A stretch of DNA of 64,000 nt from Bacillus_AB infantis_B (GCF_008180445.1 NZ_VTER01000011.1:1-64000); one strand, 5' to 3'. Counted from the first letter of the stretch, positions 14,742 through 23,884 are shown. The notes: generated from the letters alone by a model not told the origin. Program-made: numbers and translations.

Positions 14742-15941
14742 ATGTCAAATAAACGCCGTTTGTTTACTTCTGAATCAGTTACTGAAGGTCATCCGGATAA
14801 AATCTGTGACCAGATTTCTGATGCTATTTTAGACGCTATCTTAGCAAAAGACGCAAATGCCCGCGTTGCTGCTGAAACATCTGTTACAACAGGGTTAGTC
14901 CTTGTTGCAGGTGAAATTACAACATCTACATATGTTGATATTCCAAAGCTTGTCCGCGAAACAATCAAGGAAATCGGCTATACCCGTGCTAAATATGGCT
15001 TTGATTCCGAAACATGTGCCGTATTGACTTCCATTGATGAGCAGTCAGCTGACATTGCAATGGGTGTCGACCAGGCGCTTGAAGCGCGTGAAGGCCAAAT
15101 GTCGGATGAAGAAATCGAAGCGATCGGCGCAGGGGACCAGGGCCTTATGTTCGGCTTTGCCTGCAATGAAACGAAAGAGCTTATGCCTCTTCCGATTTCC
15201 CTGGCACACAAATTATCACGCCGCCTGACAGAAGTCCGCAAAGAAGAGATTCTTCCTTACCTCCGTCCGGATGGCAAGACACAGGTGACTGTTGAGTATG
15301 ATGAGAACGACAAGCCGGTGCGCATCGATACCATTGTTATCTCTACACAGCATCATCCTGAAATCAGCCTGGAGCAAATCCAGCGCAACCTGAAAGAACA
15401 TGTCATCAATCCGGTCGTTCCAAAAGAACTGATCGATGAAAATACAAAATACTTCATCAATCCTACAGGCCGTTTTGTGATCGGCGGACCTCAAGGGGAT
15501 GCAGGTTTGACTGGCCGCAAAATCATTGTTGATACTTACGGCGGATATGCGCGCCACGGCGGAGGCGCATTCTCCGGCAAGGATCCTACAAAGGTTGACC
15601 GTTCAGCAGCTTATGCAGCCCGCTATGTAGCGAAGAATATTGTTGCTGCAGGCCTTGCTGATAAGGTTGAAGTCCAGCTTGCCTACGCAATTGGCGTAGC
15701 ACAGCCGGTTTCTATTTCTGTGGATACCTTCGGAACAGGGACTGTAAGCGAAGATACGCTTGTCGACCTTGTACGCGATAACTTTGATCTTCGCCCTGCA
15801 GGCATCATCAATATGCTGAATCTGCGCCGCCCTATCTACAAGCAGACTGCAGCTTACGGACATTTTGGCCGTACTGATGTTGATCTTCCTTGGGAGCGCA
15901 CTGATAAAGCAGACACATTGCGCCAGCAGGCTGGTAAATAA
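14742..15941 (+). CDS. metK: S-adenosylmethionine synthetase
   Basis: This enzyme makes SAM from methionine and ATP, with release of phosphate and diphosphate. It has 399 residues, the normal length. EGHPDKICDQISDAILD at 15-31 contains the ATP-binding histidine and metal-binding aspartates. GAGDQGLMFG at 129-138 and GGPQGDAGLTGRKI are the two PROSITE signature regions. AAGGAGG lies 8 bases before the ATG. Control is by the SAM riboswitch upstream, and possibly by the further structured region next to the gene. A terminator follows at 15957. Confidence 0.97.
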   Translation: MSNKRRLFTSESVTEGHPDKICDQISDAILDAILAKDANARVAAETSVTTGLVLVAGEITTSTYVDIPKLVRETIKEIGYTRAKYGFDSETCAVLTSIDEQSADIAMGVDQALEAREGQMSDEEIEAIGAGDQGLMFGFACNETKELMPLPISLAHKLSRRLTEVRKEEILPYLRPDGKTQVTVEYDENDKPVRIDTIVISTQHHPEISLEQIQRNLKEHVINPVVPKELIDENTKYFINPTGRFVIGGPQGDAGLTGRKIIVDTYGGYARHGGGAFSGKDPTKVDRSAAYAARYVAKNIVAAGLADKVEVQLAYAIGVAQPVSISVDTFGTGTVSEDTLVDLVRDNFDLRPAGIINMLNLRRPIYKQTAAYGHFGRTDVDLPWERTDKADTLRQQAGK

Positions 15942-15956
15942 TTATTATAAAGACAG

Positions 15957-15998
15957 AAAAAGCGGGAGTGCTGAAATATGCAGCTCCCGCTTTTATAT
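15957..15998 (+). terminator. metK terminator
   Basis: AAAAGCGGGAG pairs with CTCCCGCTTTT, with an inner CTG/CAG stem, followed by a T-rich tract. Confidence 0.88.
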
Positions 15999-16172
15999 TT
16001 CGTCTAATAGGATAGGAGCGTTTAACGGCCCGCTGAACTGTAAATAATTCATGTAAATGCCTAATTTTTCCCGTACCCGTTTTAATGTTGATAGTGCCAT
16101 TTTTTCACGTTTAGTGGTAGTATTAGAGAGTATGTTTTTTGGGGAAACAATGTGTAATATTGCAGATTATGG

Positions 16173-16231
16173 CTGCCCGGGCAGACACTGCACCGGCATG
16201 AATGCCTTCCGCTGTTTTTTTCAGACGGAAT
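16173..16231 (+). other. Three consecutive hairpins in the asnB leader
   Basis: CTGCCCGGGCAG (16173-16184), GGCATGAATGCC (16195-16206) and TTCCG-CTG/CAG-A-CGGAA around a run of eight T (16207-16231) stand next to each other just before asnB. No T-box or other known motif was found. The region between the metK terminator and here (15999-16172) is AT-rich and presumably holds the promoter. Confidence 0.45.
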
Positions 16232-16267
16232 GGGATTTTGACTAAATTGAAGAAGGTGAACTACATA

Positions 16268-18172
16268 ATGTGCGGTTTTATCGGCTGTGTCCATGAAAAT
16301 GCGCAAGTTATGAATGATGCGCAAAAGCAGCAGTTTGAAAATATGAATAATATCATCACCCACAGGGGGCCGGATGATGCAGGCTATTATAATGATGAGC
16401 ATATTCAGTTCGGCTTCCGCCGCCTGAGCATCATTGACATCGAATGCGGCCATCAGCCTCTGACCTATGAAAATGAAAGATACTGGATCATTTTCAACGG
16501 GGAAGTCTACAATTATGTGGAGCTTCGGGAAGAGCTTTTAAAAGAAGGCCTTACATTTGAGACGAATTCAGATACAGAAGTAATTATCGCTCTTTACAGC
16601 CACCTGAAGGAAAAAGCGGTTGAAAAACTCCGCGGTATGTTCTCATTTGTCATTTGGGATAAGCAGGAGCAGTCCTTATACGGGGCAAGGGACCATTTCG
16701 GAATCAAGCCTTTCTTCTACCTCGAAAATGATGGGAAGACATTCTTTGGTTCTGAAAAGAAAAGTATCCTGATGGCGCTGGAAAATGACGTCCTTAACTA
16801 TGAGTCTCTCCAGCATTATTTAACTTACCAGTTTGTTCCGGAGCCGGAAACAATGTCCGCTGGCATCCATAAGCTTGAACCGGGCCATTACTTCACAAAG
16901 AAAATCGGTTCTCCGATGGACATCAAACGCTATTGGAAAGCATCCTTCCAGCCTGTCCAAAAGTCTGAGCCGGAATTTGTGAAAGAAATAAAAGACGTCC
17001 TGTTCGATTCCGTTAAAATGCATATGCGAAGCGATGTACCGGTTGGTTCATTCCTGTCCGGCGGCATCGATTCTTCCATCATTGCATCCATTGCAAAACA
17101 ATATCATCCGAATATCAAGACATTTTCTGTCGGCTTTGAGCGGAACGGATTCAGCGAAATTGATGTAGCCAAAGAAACAGCGGATAAGCTGGGTGTTGAA
17201 AACATCAGCTATGTGATCACACCGCAGGAGTATATGGATGAACTGCCGAGGATCATGTGGCATATGGATGATCCGCTCGCAGATCCGGCATGTGTGCCTT
17301 TATATTTCGTTGCCCGTGAAGCACGCAAGCATGTAACGGTTGTGCTTTCAGGCGAGGGTGCGGATGAGCTGTTCGGCGGATATAATATTTACCGCGAGCC
17401 CCAGTCGCTTGAAATGTTCAATAAAATACCGCAGGTCGGGAAAGCCTTCCTGAGGCTGATTGCCAGGATGATGCCTGAGGGCATGAAAGGCAAAAGCTTC
17501 ATTGAACGCGGCGTGACTCCGATGGAAGAAAGATATATCGGCAATGCAAAAATGTTCACTGAAGAAGAAAAGCGCAGGCTGCTTGGCGTCTACCAGAACG
17601 GCATCGATTATAAAGATATTACAAGGCCTTTATATGCGGAGAGCCAGGGCTATGATCCTGTGGACCGTATGCAGTATATCGACATCCACACCTGGATGCG
17701 CGGCGACATTCTATTGAAGGCCGACAAAATGACCATGGCCCATTCCCTTGAACTTCGCGTGCCATTCCTTGATAAAGAGGTATTCAATGTAGCTTCAAGG
17801 ATTCCGACAAATCTGAAGACGGCCAATGGAACGACCAAATATATCTTGAGAAAAGCGGCGGAGGGCGTTGTGCCTGACCATGTGCTTACCCGCAAAAAGC
17901 TTGGCTTCCCTGTCCCGATCCGCCACTGGCTGAAGGACGAGATGAACGGGTGGGCAAAAAAAATAATCCGCGAAAGCAGCACGGATCATTTGCTCAACAA
18001 AGATTATGTTCTGAAGCTTCTTGAAGACCACTGCCAGGATAAAGCAGACAACAGCCGGAAAATCTGGACTGTGCTCATGTTTATGCTCTGGCATGATGTG
18101 TATGTCGAAAAGAAATATTCATTTGAAAAGGAACTGATCAGCGAACCATCCTTTCAGCCAATGAAAGGCTAG
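16268..18172 (+). CDS. asnB: Asparagine synthetase (glutamine-hydrolysing)
   Basis: This enzyme amidates aspartate with glutamine as donor and ATP. It has 634 residues. The start at ATG 16268 leaves Cys2 as the N-terminal nucleophile (MCGFIGC) of the class II glutaminase domain; HRGPDD (32-37) and FNGEVYNY (77-84) complete the site. The synthetase domain carries the PP-loop SGGIDSS at 264-270. The frame is open 66 bases further upstream, but that would bury the catalytic cysteine. The stop codon overlaps that of the convergent C39-like gene through a shared CTAG. Confidence 0.95.
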   Translation: MCGFIGCVHENAQVMNDAQKQQFENMNNIITHRGPDDAGYYNDEHIQFGFRRLSIIDIECGHQPLTYENERYWIIFNGEVYNYVELREELLKEGLTFETNSDTEVIIALYSHLKEKAVEKLRGMFSFVIWDKQEQSLYGARDHFGIKPFFYLENDGKTFFGSEKKSILMALENDVLNYESLQHYLTYQFVPEPETMSAGIHKLEPGHYFTKKIGSPMDIKRYWKASFQPVQKSEPEFVKEIKDVLFDSVKMHMRSDVPVGSFLSGGIDSSIIASIAKQYHPNIKTFSVGFERNGFSEIDVAKETADKLGVENISYVITPQEYMDELPRIMWHMDDPLADPACVPLYFVAREARKHVTVVLSGEGADELFGGYNIYREPQSLEMFNKIPQVGKAFLRLIARMMPEGMKGKSFIERGVTPMEERYIGNAKMFTEEEKRRLLGVYQNGIDYKDITRPLYAESQGYDPVDRMQYIDIHTWMRGDILLKADKMTMAHSLELRVPFLDKEVFNVASRIPTNLKTANGTTKYILRKAAEGVVPDHVLTRKKLGFPVPIRHWLKDEMNGWAKKIIRESSTDHLLNKDYVLKLLEDHCQDKADNSRKIWTVLMFMLWHDVYVEKKYSFEKELISEPSFQPMKG

Positions 18173-19044
18173 CGGGAAAGATAGGTGATTGCCTGTCTTC
18201 CCATCTGCACCCAGGCTTCTTCAAAGCCATCAATGGGTGCTTTTTTATTTTTCTCCCCTGTGAGCGGATCGTTGAAGTATACATATCCGGAATCATATCC
18301 TGTAATCAGGACAGAATGCTCTTTATAAGTGATCTCAACCGGCCCGCTTGGCGTTTCCCACGTCTGGAAATAGTCGGGAGACAGTTTCTGATAGGCCGTG
18401 TTCGTAATCACCCAGACAGGCTGCCCATCTGATAGATGCGTTTTCAGCTCTGTAAAATCAGAACCGGTCAAATCGATTATATCGCCGGGCAGGTACTTTT
18501 CAGCCAAATCCTTGACCGGCTTGTGGTATACACCAAGACCGGGCCCATCAAGGGAATACATGTCACCGATGAAGCCGTCGTTCGGATGGCCGTAATATAC
18601 TGTGCCATTCTCCTTTTTGTAGGGAGTCGGTTCTTTTTCTATTTCCTTTGCGAGCGCCATTTTATCTGCCTGAACCCCGGCATGCTGCAGCAGCATGCCG
18701 AGACTAGTGACCTCGCAGCCCCGCGGAAGCTCAGGGAGCTGATGGAGAACAGGGGCGTCAAGCAGCACCTCATCCTTGATTTTTATGATAGGCCGGTCAA
18801 GTGTCTTGTCCAAAAAGGAACTCGCCGATGTCAAAGGAGATTTGATCCAGGACTTGATCCGGTCTGCAATACCGCCTGGCGAGCCTGGCTGATTATGGTC
18901 AATGGCTATGGCCCCTGCAAGGAGTACAGCAATGAAGATAAATAGAATAAAAGGGCTGAAGAGACGTTTTCCTTTCTTTGCTTTTAAAAGAAGAGAAAGA
19001 AAAAAGATCAGCAGCAATAGAATAACAATAAAGAGATAATTCAT
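18169..19044 (-). CDS. Membrane-anchored C39-like cysteine peptidase family protein
   Basis: This protein of 291 residues has two N-terminal membrane segments (about 2-20 and 32-49), then an extracytoplasmic papain-like domain of the peptidase_C39_2 type. The likely catalytic cysteine is Cys110 in PRGCEVTS, the histidine His243 in KEHSVLITGYD, and Asn258/Asp259 in YFNDP. These domains occur in B. subtilis YvpB and similar cell-envelope proteins of unknown substrate. The start is ATG 19044, because AAGGTGG directly precedes it. The gene has no terminator of its own and ends inside the asnB stop. Confidence 0.78.
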   Translation of the reverse strand: MNYLFIVILLLLIFFLSLLLKAKKGKRLFSPFILFIFIAVLLAGAIAIDHNQPGSPGGIADRIKSWIKSPLTSASSFLDKTLDRPIIKIKDEVLLDAPVLHQLPELPRGCEVTSLGMLLQHAGVQADKMALAKEIEKEPTPYKKENGTVYYGHPNDGFIGDMYSLDGPGLGVYHKPVKDLAEKYLPGDIIDLTGSDFTELKTHLSDGQPVWVITNTAYQKLSPDYFQTWETPSGPVEITYKEHSVLITGYDSGYVYFNDPLTGEKNKKAPIDGFEEAWVQMGRQAITYLSR

Positions 19045-19162
19045 TTGCACCACCTTGTGTTATCGTGTTCCAGCCCATTCAGCCGCTTTTGGCTGATAAG
19101 CATAAGTTTTTTCCAATAGGGTAAATATAAAGTAACTAGCCTGTCCGTTCTGCAGCCGCCTT

Positions 19163-19675
19163 CTAGTCTTTGAGCGACTTATAATACTGGCCCTTTTCGG
19201 CATATTCGCGGCTGATCCGTTCCATATCCTTAATATCCTCTTCTGTCAGTTCCCTGATTACCTTTGCTGGCCTTCCGAATGCAAGTGTATTGGGCGGGAT
19301 CTTCTTGCCCTGAGCTACCAGGCTGCCGGCCCCGATAAAGGCGCCTTCCCCGATTTCGGCATTGTCGAGGATGATAGACCCCATGCCGACCAGCGCTTTT
19401 TTGCGGATGATGCAGCTGTGAAGGATGACCTGGTGTCCGATGGTCGCTTCATCTTCAATGATAAGCGGGTTATCAGGGCTTTGGTGAAGGACGGAATTGT
19501 CCTGCACATTTACTTTTTTGCCAATGATTGTCGGGGCTACGTCGCCGCGGATGACCGTATTGAACCAGATGCTGGATTCGTCGCCAATTTCGACATCCCC
19601 GGTGATGGTTGCATAATCAGCGATGTACGCTGTCGGCGAAATGCGGGGCATCTTCCCTTTATATGGGTATATCAT
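19163..19675 (-). CDS. ytoA: Gamma-carbonic-anhydrase-like hexapeptide-repeat protein
   Basis: This 170-residue protein folds as a left-handed beta-helix of hexapeptide repeats (GDVEIGDESSIWFNTVIRGD from about residue 27). Histidines in VLHQSPD, IGHQVILHSC occupy the positions of the three zinc ligands of gamma-class carbonic anhydrases. It matches B. subtilis YtoA. Activity as an anhydrase is not established for this subgroup. Start ATG 19675 has GGGAG 8 bases upstream. It is divergent from ytpA. Confidence 0.88.
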   Translation of the reverse strand: MIYPYKGKMPRISPTAYIADYATITGDVEIGDESSIWFNTVIRGDVAPTIIGKKVNVQDNSVLHQSPDNPLIIEDEATIGHQVILHSCIIRKKALVGMGSIILDNAEIGEGAFIGAGSLVAQGKKIPPNTLAFGRPAKVIRELTEEDIKDMERISREYAEKGQYYKSLKD

Positions 19676-19842
19676 TTTATACACTCCCTAGTTGTAATAG
19701 TTAGATTTTATCATTTTTTGTCGGAGCAAGCCGCCATTTTTTTCAGAAGATTGTACTTTCTGCCGAAGCTGCCATTTGGCAAACCGCTTCAGGTTATAGG
19801 ATAATGCTAGTAGAAAATTTGTGTACTAACAGGAGGAAGACT

Positions 19843-20646
19843 ATGTGGAAATGGGAAGCTGAAGGTGAAGCTAAAGCGGTGATCGTGATGGTCCATGGTG
19901 CTATGGAGCATCATCGCCGGTACGGCTGGCTTATCGAAATGTGGCGTTTATCCGGTTTTCATGTAATTATGGGCGATCTTCCCGGCCAGGGCATGACAAC
20001 CAGATCAAGAAGAGGCCATATCGACTCCTTTGATGAATACATATTTGAAATTAAGGACTGGATACAGGCTGCCTATCAGTTTGAACTGCCGGTATTTCTG
20101 CTCGGGCACAGCATGGGGGGCCTCGCGTCAATCAGGCTGCTTCAGGAAGAACGGATGAATCTGGCAGGGATCATCTTGTCCTCGCCATGCCTCGGGCTCA
20201 TCCAAAAGCCATCCGGTTTGCTGAATCTTTTATCATACGGGCTTAATAGAGTGGCGCCGAGCCTCAGGATGAGTTCCGGGCTGACGATCGAAATGGCCAC
20301 AAGAAACAAGGATGTCCAGGAGGCAGATCTTAATGACAGCCTTTATGTGACAAAGGTGTCTGTCAGATGGTACAGGGAGCTGGTCCATGCCATTAAGCTC
20401 GCTTTTGAAAACCAGGAAAAGACACAGGATATCCCCATGCTTGTCATGCAGGGAGGGGAGGACAAGATTGTCAATAAAGCAACGGTCAAAAACTGGTTCA
20501 ATCAGGCCCCCTTGTCTGAAAAAAGATTCAAGGAATGGCCTAAATGCTATCATGAAATCTTCAATGAACCGGAACGGGAAGAAATTTTCGAATATGCCAA
20601 GGACTTTGTCGACAGCCAGCTGAAAACGCTCGGCTACCTTGTATAA
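19843..20646 (+). CDS. ytpA: Lysophospholipase / bacilysocin synthesis protein YtpA
   Basis: This monoglyceride-lipase-like alpha/beta hydrolase has 267 residues. MVHGAMEHHRRYGWL begins the fold, the nucleophile elbow is LGHSMGG with Ser90, and QGGEDKIV and CYHEIFNE supply the acid and histidine. In B. subtilis, YtpA is needed to make the phospholipid antibiotic bacilysocin. The start ATG 19843 has AGGAGGAAGACT upstream, which beats the in-frame start at 19804. It is 11 bases from ytpB, clearly an operon as in B. subtilis. Confidence 0.88.
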   Translation: MWKWEAEGEAKAVIVMVHGAMEHHRRYGWLIEMWRLSGFHVIMGDLPGQGMTTRSRRGHIDSFDEYIFEIKDWIQAAYQFELPVFLLGHSMGGLASIRLLQEERMNLAGIILSSPCLGLIQKPSGLLNLLSYGLNRVAPSLRMSSGLTIEMATRNKDVQEADLNDSLYVTKVSVRWYRELVHAIKLAFENQEKTQDIPMLVMQGGEDKIVNKATVKNWFNQAPLSEKRFKEWPKCYHEIFNEPEREEIFEYAKDFVDSQLKTLGYLV

Positions 20647-20657
20647 GAGGTGTTGAA

Positions 20658-21749
20658 ATGACTGTACCTTCCATGCCGATTCCTTTAATGACAAAGGTAT
20701 ATAAAAAAATAATCCCTGAAGTCCACCGCGAGCTGGCGTACTGGAGGGAAAGGGCCGGGAACATCCCTGATCCGGAGCTTAGAAAGCAGGCGCTGGCAAG
20801 CATTGGCCATAAAGCCTTCCACTGCGAGGGAGGCGCCATCATGGCCCTTTTGGCCAAGGAGCGGTACAAGGAGGCTGTCCGGTTTATTGTTGCCTATCAG
20901 ACGATCAGCGATTATCTGGACAATCTTTGTGACAGAAGCACTTCCCTGGATCCTGCTGATTTCTCCGCCCTTCATGAAGCGATGGAAGATGCCCTTTCCC
21001 TGGAGCCGGGATCAGGTGATTACTACCGGGAGCGGCAGGAGAAAGAGGACGGCGGGTATCTCGCAGAATTGGCCGGAGCGTGCCGGGGTATGCTGGGGAG
21101 CTGCAGGCATTATGAAAGCATCCGCTCTTATTTGAAGGAGCTTTGCCGCTATTATTCCGATCTGCAGATCCATAAACATGTCTGTCCCGAAGAACGGGTC
21201 CATAGGCTGCAAAACTGGCATGCAGAATACAGAGGACTTGTGCCTGAAATGGAATGGTATGAATTTTCAGCCTGTTCAGGCTCTACACTCGGCATTTTCA
21301 GTCTTGTGTCCTGCGCCCTGTCTGATGAATTTGCCGAGGAGGATGCAGCAAAGATCCGCCACGGCTATTTTCCTTATATCCAGGGACTTCATATCCTCCT
21401 CGATTACCTGATCGACCAGGAGGAAGACCTGGAGGGAGGAGATTTGAATTTCTGCTTCTATTATCAGGATGAACAGCAGCTTTTTGCACGATTGCAGCAC
21501 TTTATTGCCGAAGCGGATAAGCATATCGAAGGCCTGCCGCATAAAAGCTTCCACCGGCTCATCAACAGGGGGCTGCTCGGCATTTATCTCTCCGATGAAA
21601 AAGTGCGCAGGCAGAAGCATGTGCGCCGCCTGGCCCGCCATATCATAAAAACAGGCGGTCCGGTCAGTTATTTCTTTTATGTTAATGGAAGGGCCTATCG
21701 TACTGTGCAAAAATGGGTGCCCGCTGGATTGGCCAGGCTGCTCTTTTAA
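20658..21749 (+). CDS. ytpB: Tetraprenyl-beta-curcumene synthase
   Basis: This large terpene cyclase (formerly DUF2600) has 363 residues. It converts C35 all-trans heptaprenyl diphosphate to tetraprenyl-beta-curcumene, a precursor of C35 sesquarterpenes. Acidic metal-binding motifs are visible at DYLDNLCD (85-92) and DYLIDQEED (249-257). The family has no sequence similarity to canonical terpene synthases. Co-transcription with ytpA is conserved in Bacillus. No squalene-hopene-type cyclase gene is nearby to finish the pathway, so that enzyme must be elsewhere if present. Confidence 0.9.
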   Translation: MTVPSMPIPLMTKVYKKIIPEVHRELAYWRERAGNIPDPELRKQALASIGHKAFHCEGGAIMALLAKERYKEAVRFIVAYQTISDYLDNLCDRSTSLDPADFSALHEAMEDALSLEPGSGDYYRERQEKEDGGYLAELAGACRGMLGSCRHYESIRSYLKELCRYYSDLQIHKHVCPEERVHRLQNWHAEYRGLVPEMEWYEFSACSGSTLGIFSLVSCALSDEFAEEDAAKIRHGYFPYIQGLHILLDYLIDQEEDLEGGDLNFCFYYQDEQQLFARLQHFIAEADKHIEGLPHKSFHRLINRGLLGIYLSDEKVRRQKHVRRLARHIIKTGGPVSYFFYVNGRAYRTVQKWVPAGLARLLF

Positions 21750-21761
21750 AAATTGCATTGT

Positions 21762-21792
21762 AAAGCGCTGTCTCAGGTCAGCGCTTTTTTTA
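21762..21792 (+). terminator. ytpAB terminator
   Basis: AAAGCGCTG pairs with CAGCGCTTT, followed by a run of T. Confidence 0.9.
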
Positions 21793-21863
21793 TTGGATAA
21801 AGAGGTATTAAAACCTGCCCGGCCTGCACCCCGGAGTCTTTCCTCCCGTACATTGCAGTTCTA

Positions 21864-21898
21864 AAACAAAGAAGCCTGCACAGCGGCAGGCTTTCATC
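21864..21898 (-). terminator. Terminator of ytqB (mnmM)
   Basis: On the minus strand AAGCCTGCC pairs with GCAGGCTT, followed by CTTTGTTTT. It overlaps the last codons of ytqB. Confidence 0.75.
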
Positions 21899-22466
21899 TT
21901 TTTTCGATGGCTATAATAAAAGGCGGTTTATTGGCCTGGTTGATAAATTGGTATTGCAGGACATGAGCGCGCTCCTGCTCAATGGTTTTAACATATCGCA
22001 GGAGATAGTCCCTCTCAACCGCTCCTTCAAAATGTCCATGGTAGATGACCAGGACGATGACAGCTTCTGCCGGCATGACTTCCAGGAGCTGTTCAATTGC
22101 AGAAATGGTTGTGCGCGGCCGGGTGACCACAGTTTTGTCGCTTCCCGGCAGATAGCCCAGATTGAAGATGGCCGCAGCAATCTTCTTATGATGGACGGGC
22201 GGTATGCATTCCAGGAGCTGTTCGTGGCCGCTGTGGAAAAGCGTTGCGCGCTCTTCCATGCCATGCCCGGATAAGCGGATTCTGCTATTTTGTATAGCCT
22301 GTTCCTGGATGTCAAAGCCGTATACCCGCCCATTCGGCCCGACCAGATTGGCCAGGTAAAGGGCATCATGGCCATTGCCAAGAGTGGCGTCTACAACAAT
22401 ATCCCCGGGACTTACCGCTTTCTCAAGGATGGTCCGGGCATAGGGAAGAATTCTCTCAAGTTTCAT
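21894..22466 (-). CDS. mnmM: tRNA 5-aminomethyl-2-thiouridine methyltransferase MnmM (YtqB)
   Basis: This SAM-dependent Rossmann methyltransferase has 190 residues. The SAM-binding motif is VDATLGNGHD at 25-34 and the acidic end of strand 2 lies in VYGFDIQ. It was long annotated as an rRNA methylase; YtqB has since been described as the enzyme that methylates nm5s2U to mnm5s2U at the tRNA wobble position in Gram-positive bacteria. NLGYLPGSDK corresponds to the usual NPPY-type position. TTGGAGG precedes the ATG. It lies downstream of mnmL on the same strand, and the pair is functionally linked. Confidence 0.85.
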   Translation of the reverse strand: MKLERILPYARTILEKAVSPGDIVVDATLGNGHDALYLANLVGPNGRVYGFDIQEQAIQNSRIRLSGHGMEERATLFHSGHEQLLECIPPVHHKKIAAAIFNLGYLPGSDKTVVTRPRTTISAIEQLLEVMPAEAVIVLVIYHGHFEGAVERDYLLRYVKTIEQERAHVLQYQFINQANKPPFIIAIEKR

Positions 22467-22514
22467 GACAAACCTCCAATTGCATAACAGTATGTATTAT
22501 AGGTATAAGCTATT

Positions 22515-22553
22515 AAGACAAAACAGGCTGCACCGATGAATTGCCGGTGCAGC
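22515..22553 (-). terminator. Hairpin between mnmL and mnmM
   Basis: GCTGCACCG (22528-22536) pairs with CGGTGCAGC (22545-22553); on the minus strand CTGTTTTGTCTT follows. It is probably a partial terminator or processing site inside the operon. Confidence 0.55.
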
Positions 22554-22569
22554 TGATGTGAACACGAAT

Positions 22570-23541
22570 TTACAGTAAAGCACCGGTTTCAGAAGGCTGT
22601 GTATAATATTTTCCCTGCCAGCTGCCGCGGCGCTTCATCTCTGCGTCAATGGAATTGAGGACATCCCATTTATTGACGCTCCACATAGGGCCGATCATAA
22701 GATTGATTGGTCCATCCCCCGTTATCCGGTGAATAATCATTTCCGGCGGAAGGATTTCAAGCTGATCGCAGACGAGGCGGACATAGTCTTCCTGGGAGAG
22801 AAATTCAAGCATCCCTTTATCATACTGCTTGACCATAGGTGTTCCTTTCAGGAGGTGAAGAAGGTGAATCTTTATTCCCTGAACATCAAGCTTGGACACC
22901 TCACGGGCCGTCTCCATCATCATGTCCGGCGTTTCAAGCGGAAGGCCGTTAATGATATGCGAACAGACGCGGATGCCATGCCTGCGGAGCTTGCTGACAC
23001 CGTCAGTATAGCATTGGTAATCATGTGCTCTGTTGATCAGCAGGGCAGTACCCTCATGCACTGTCTGCAGGCCAAGTTCCACCCATAGGTAAGTTCTTTC
23101 GTTCAATTCAGCCAGATATTCGATGACATCATCAGGAAGGCAGTCAGGGCGGGTCGCTATCGACAGGCCGACAACATCTTCCTGTGCAAGCACCTTTTCG
23201 TAGCGCTCCCTCAATACTTCGACAGGTGCATGGGTGTTGGTGAAGGCCTGGAAGTAAGCCATATACTTGCCGTCCTTCCATTTATGATGCATCTTCTGCT
23301 TGATTTCATTAAATTGGTTTTCCAGATCATCAGCCCGGCTGCCGGCAAAGTCGCCGGAGCCGGCGGCACTGCAGAATGTACAGCCGCCAAAGGCACGTGT
23401 ACCGTCCCGGTTCGGGCAGTCAAAACCTCCATCAAGAGCCACCTTGAAGACTTTATGGCCAAAAACCTGGCGAAGATGGTAATTCCACGTATGGTATCTT
23501 TTATTGTCTGAGGCAAATGAAAAAGGATTGGCCTGATTCAT
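22570..23541 (-). CDS. mnmL: Radical SAM protein MnmL (YtqA), tRNA wobble uridine modification
   Basis: This TIGR01212-type radical SAM enzyme has 323 residues. Cys42, Cys54 and Cys57 in CPNRDGTRAFGGCTFC are the likely ligands of the 4Fe-4S cluster. It has recently been linked to conversion of cmnm5s2U to nm5s2U in B. subtilis, the step before MnmM. ATG 23541 is preceded by AAAGGAGGTG; the much longer open frame upstream is not coding because it runs through an inverted repeat. Genes mnmL and mnmM follow one another as in B. subtilis. Confidence 0.87.
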   Translation of the reverse strand: MNQANPFSFASDNKRYHTWNYHLRQVFGHKVFKVALDGGFDCPNRDGTRAFGGCTFCSAAGSGDFAGSRADDLENQFNEIKQKMHHKWKDGKYMAYFQAFTNTHAPVEVLRERYEKVLAQEDVVGLSIATRPDCLPDDVIEYLAELNERTYLWVELGLQTVHEGTALLINRAHDYQCYTDGVSKLRRHGIRVCSHIINGLPLETPDMMMETAREVSKLDVQGIKIHLLHLLKGTPMVKQYDKGMLEFLSQEDYVRLVCDQLEILPPEMIIHRITGDGPINLMIGPMWSVNKWDVLNSIDAEMKRRGSWQGKYYTQPSETGALL

Positions 23542-23634
23542 GTCAGACACCTCCTTTGATAAACGCGGGGCATCCGCTTTTCTATTATGGATTTTACCAT
23601 AAATTAAATTGAAGGGGCATGCAGTATTTACTTT

Positions 23635-23716
23635 GTTGATTTTGGGCTCATTCGTGTGAAACACGCCTTCCTCAGCTGTGCTGAAAGACTGCGAGCTAAA
23701 TGAGCCCAAAATCAAC
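23635..23716. repeat. Perfect 18-bp inverted repeat element (family 3)
   Basis: GTTGATTTTGGGCTCATT (23635-23652) is exactly repeated as its reverse complement at 23699-23716 around 46 bases. The inner part starts with its own small hairpin, CGTGTGAAACACG. A solitary left arm occurs at 49334. It may be a mobile palindromic unit or a bidirectional terminator. Confidence 0.75.
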
Positions 23717-23884
23717 AGCACTGTCTAACAGAGCCGCTTTTTTTAAAAATTTTGCCTATTAGCTCGACATGGAAGCGTTCTGCCATGATTTCCCGCCTCA
23801 AGTCTGTGATAGAAATGTGCCCGTGAAACACACTAATATGGAAGCTTAAAGCTTCTCCACTGAGATTTATAAGGAGGGTATATG

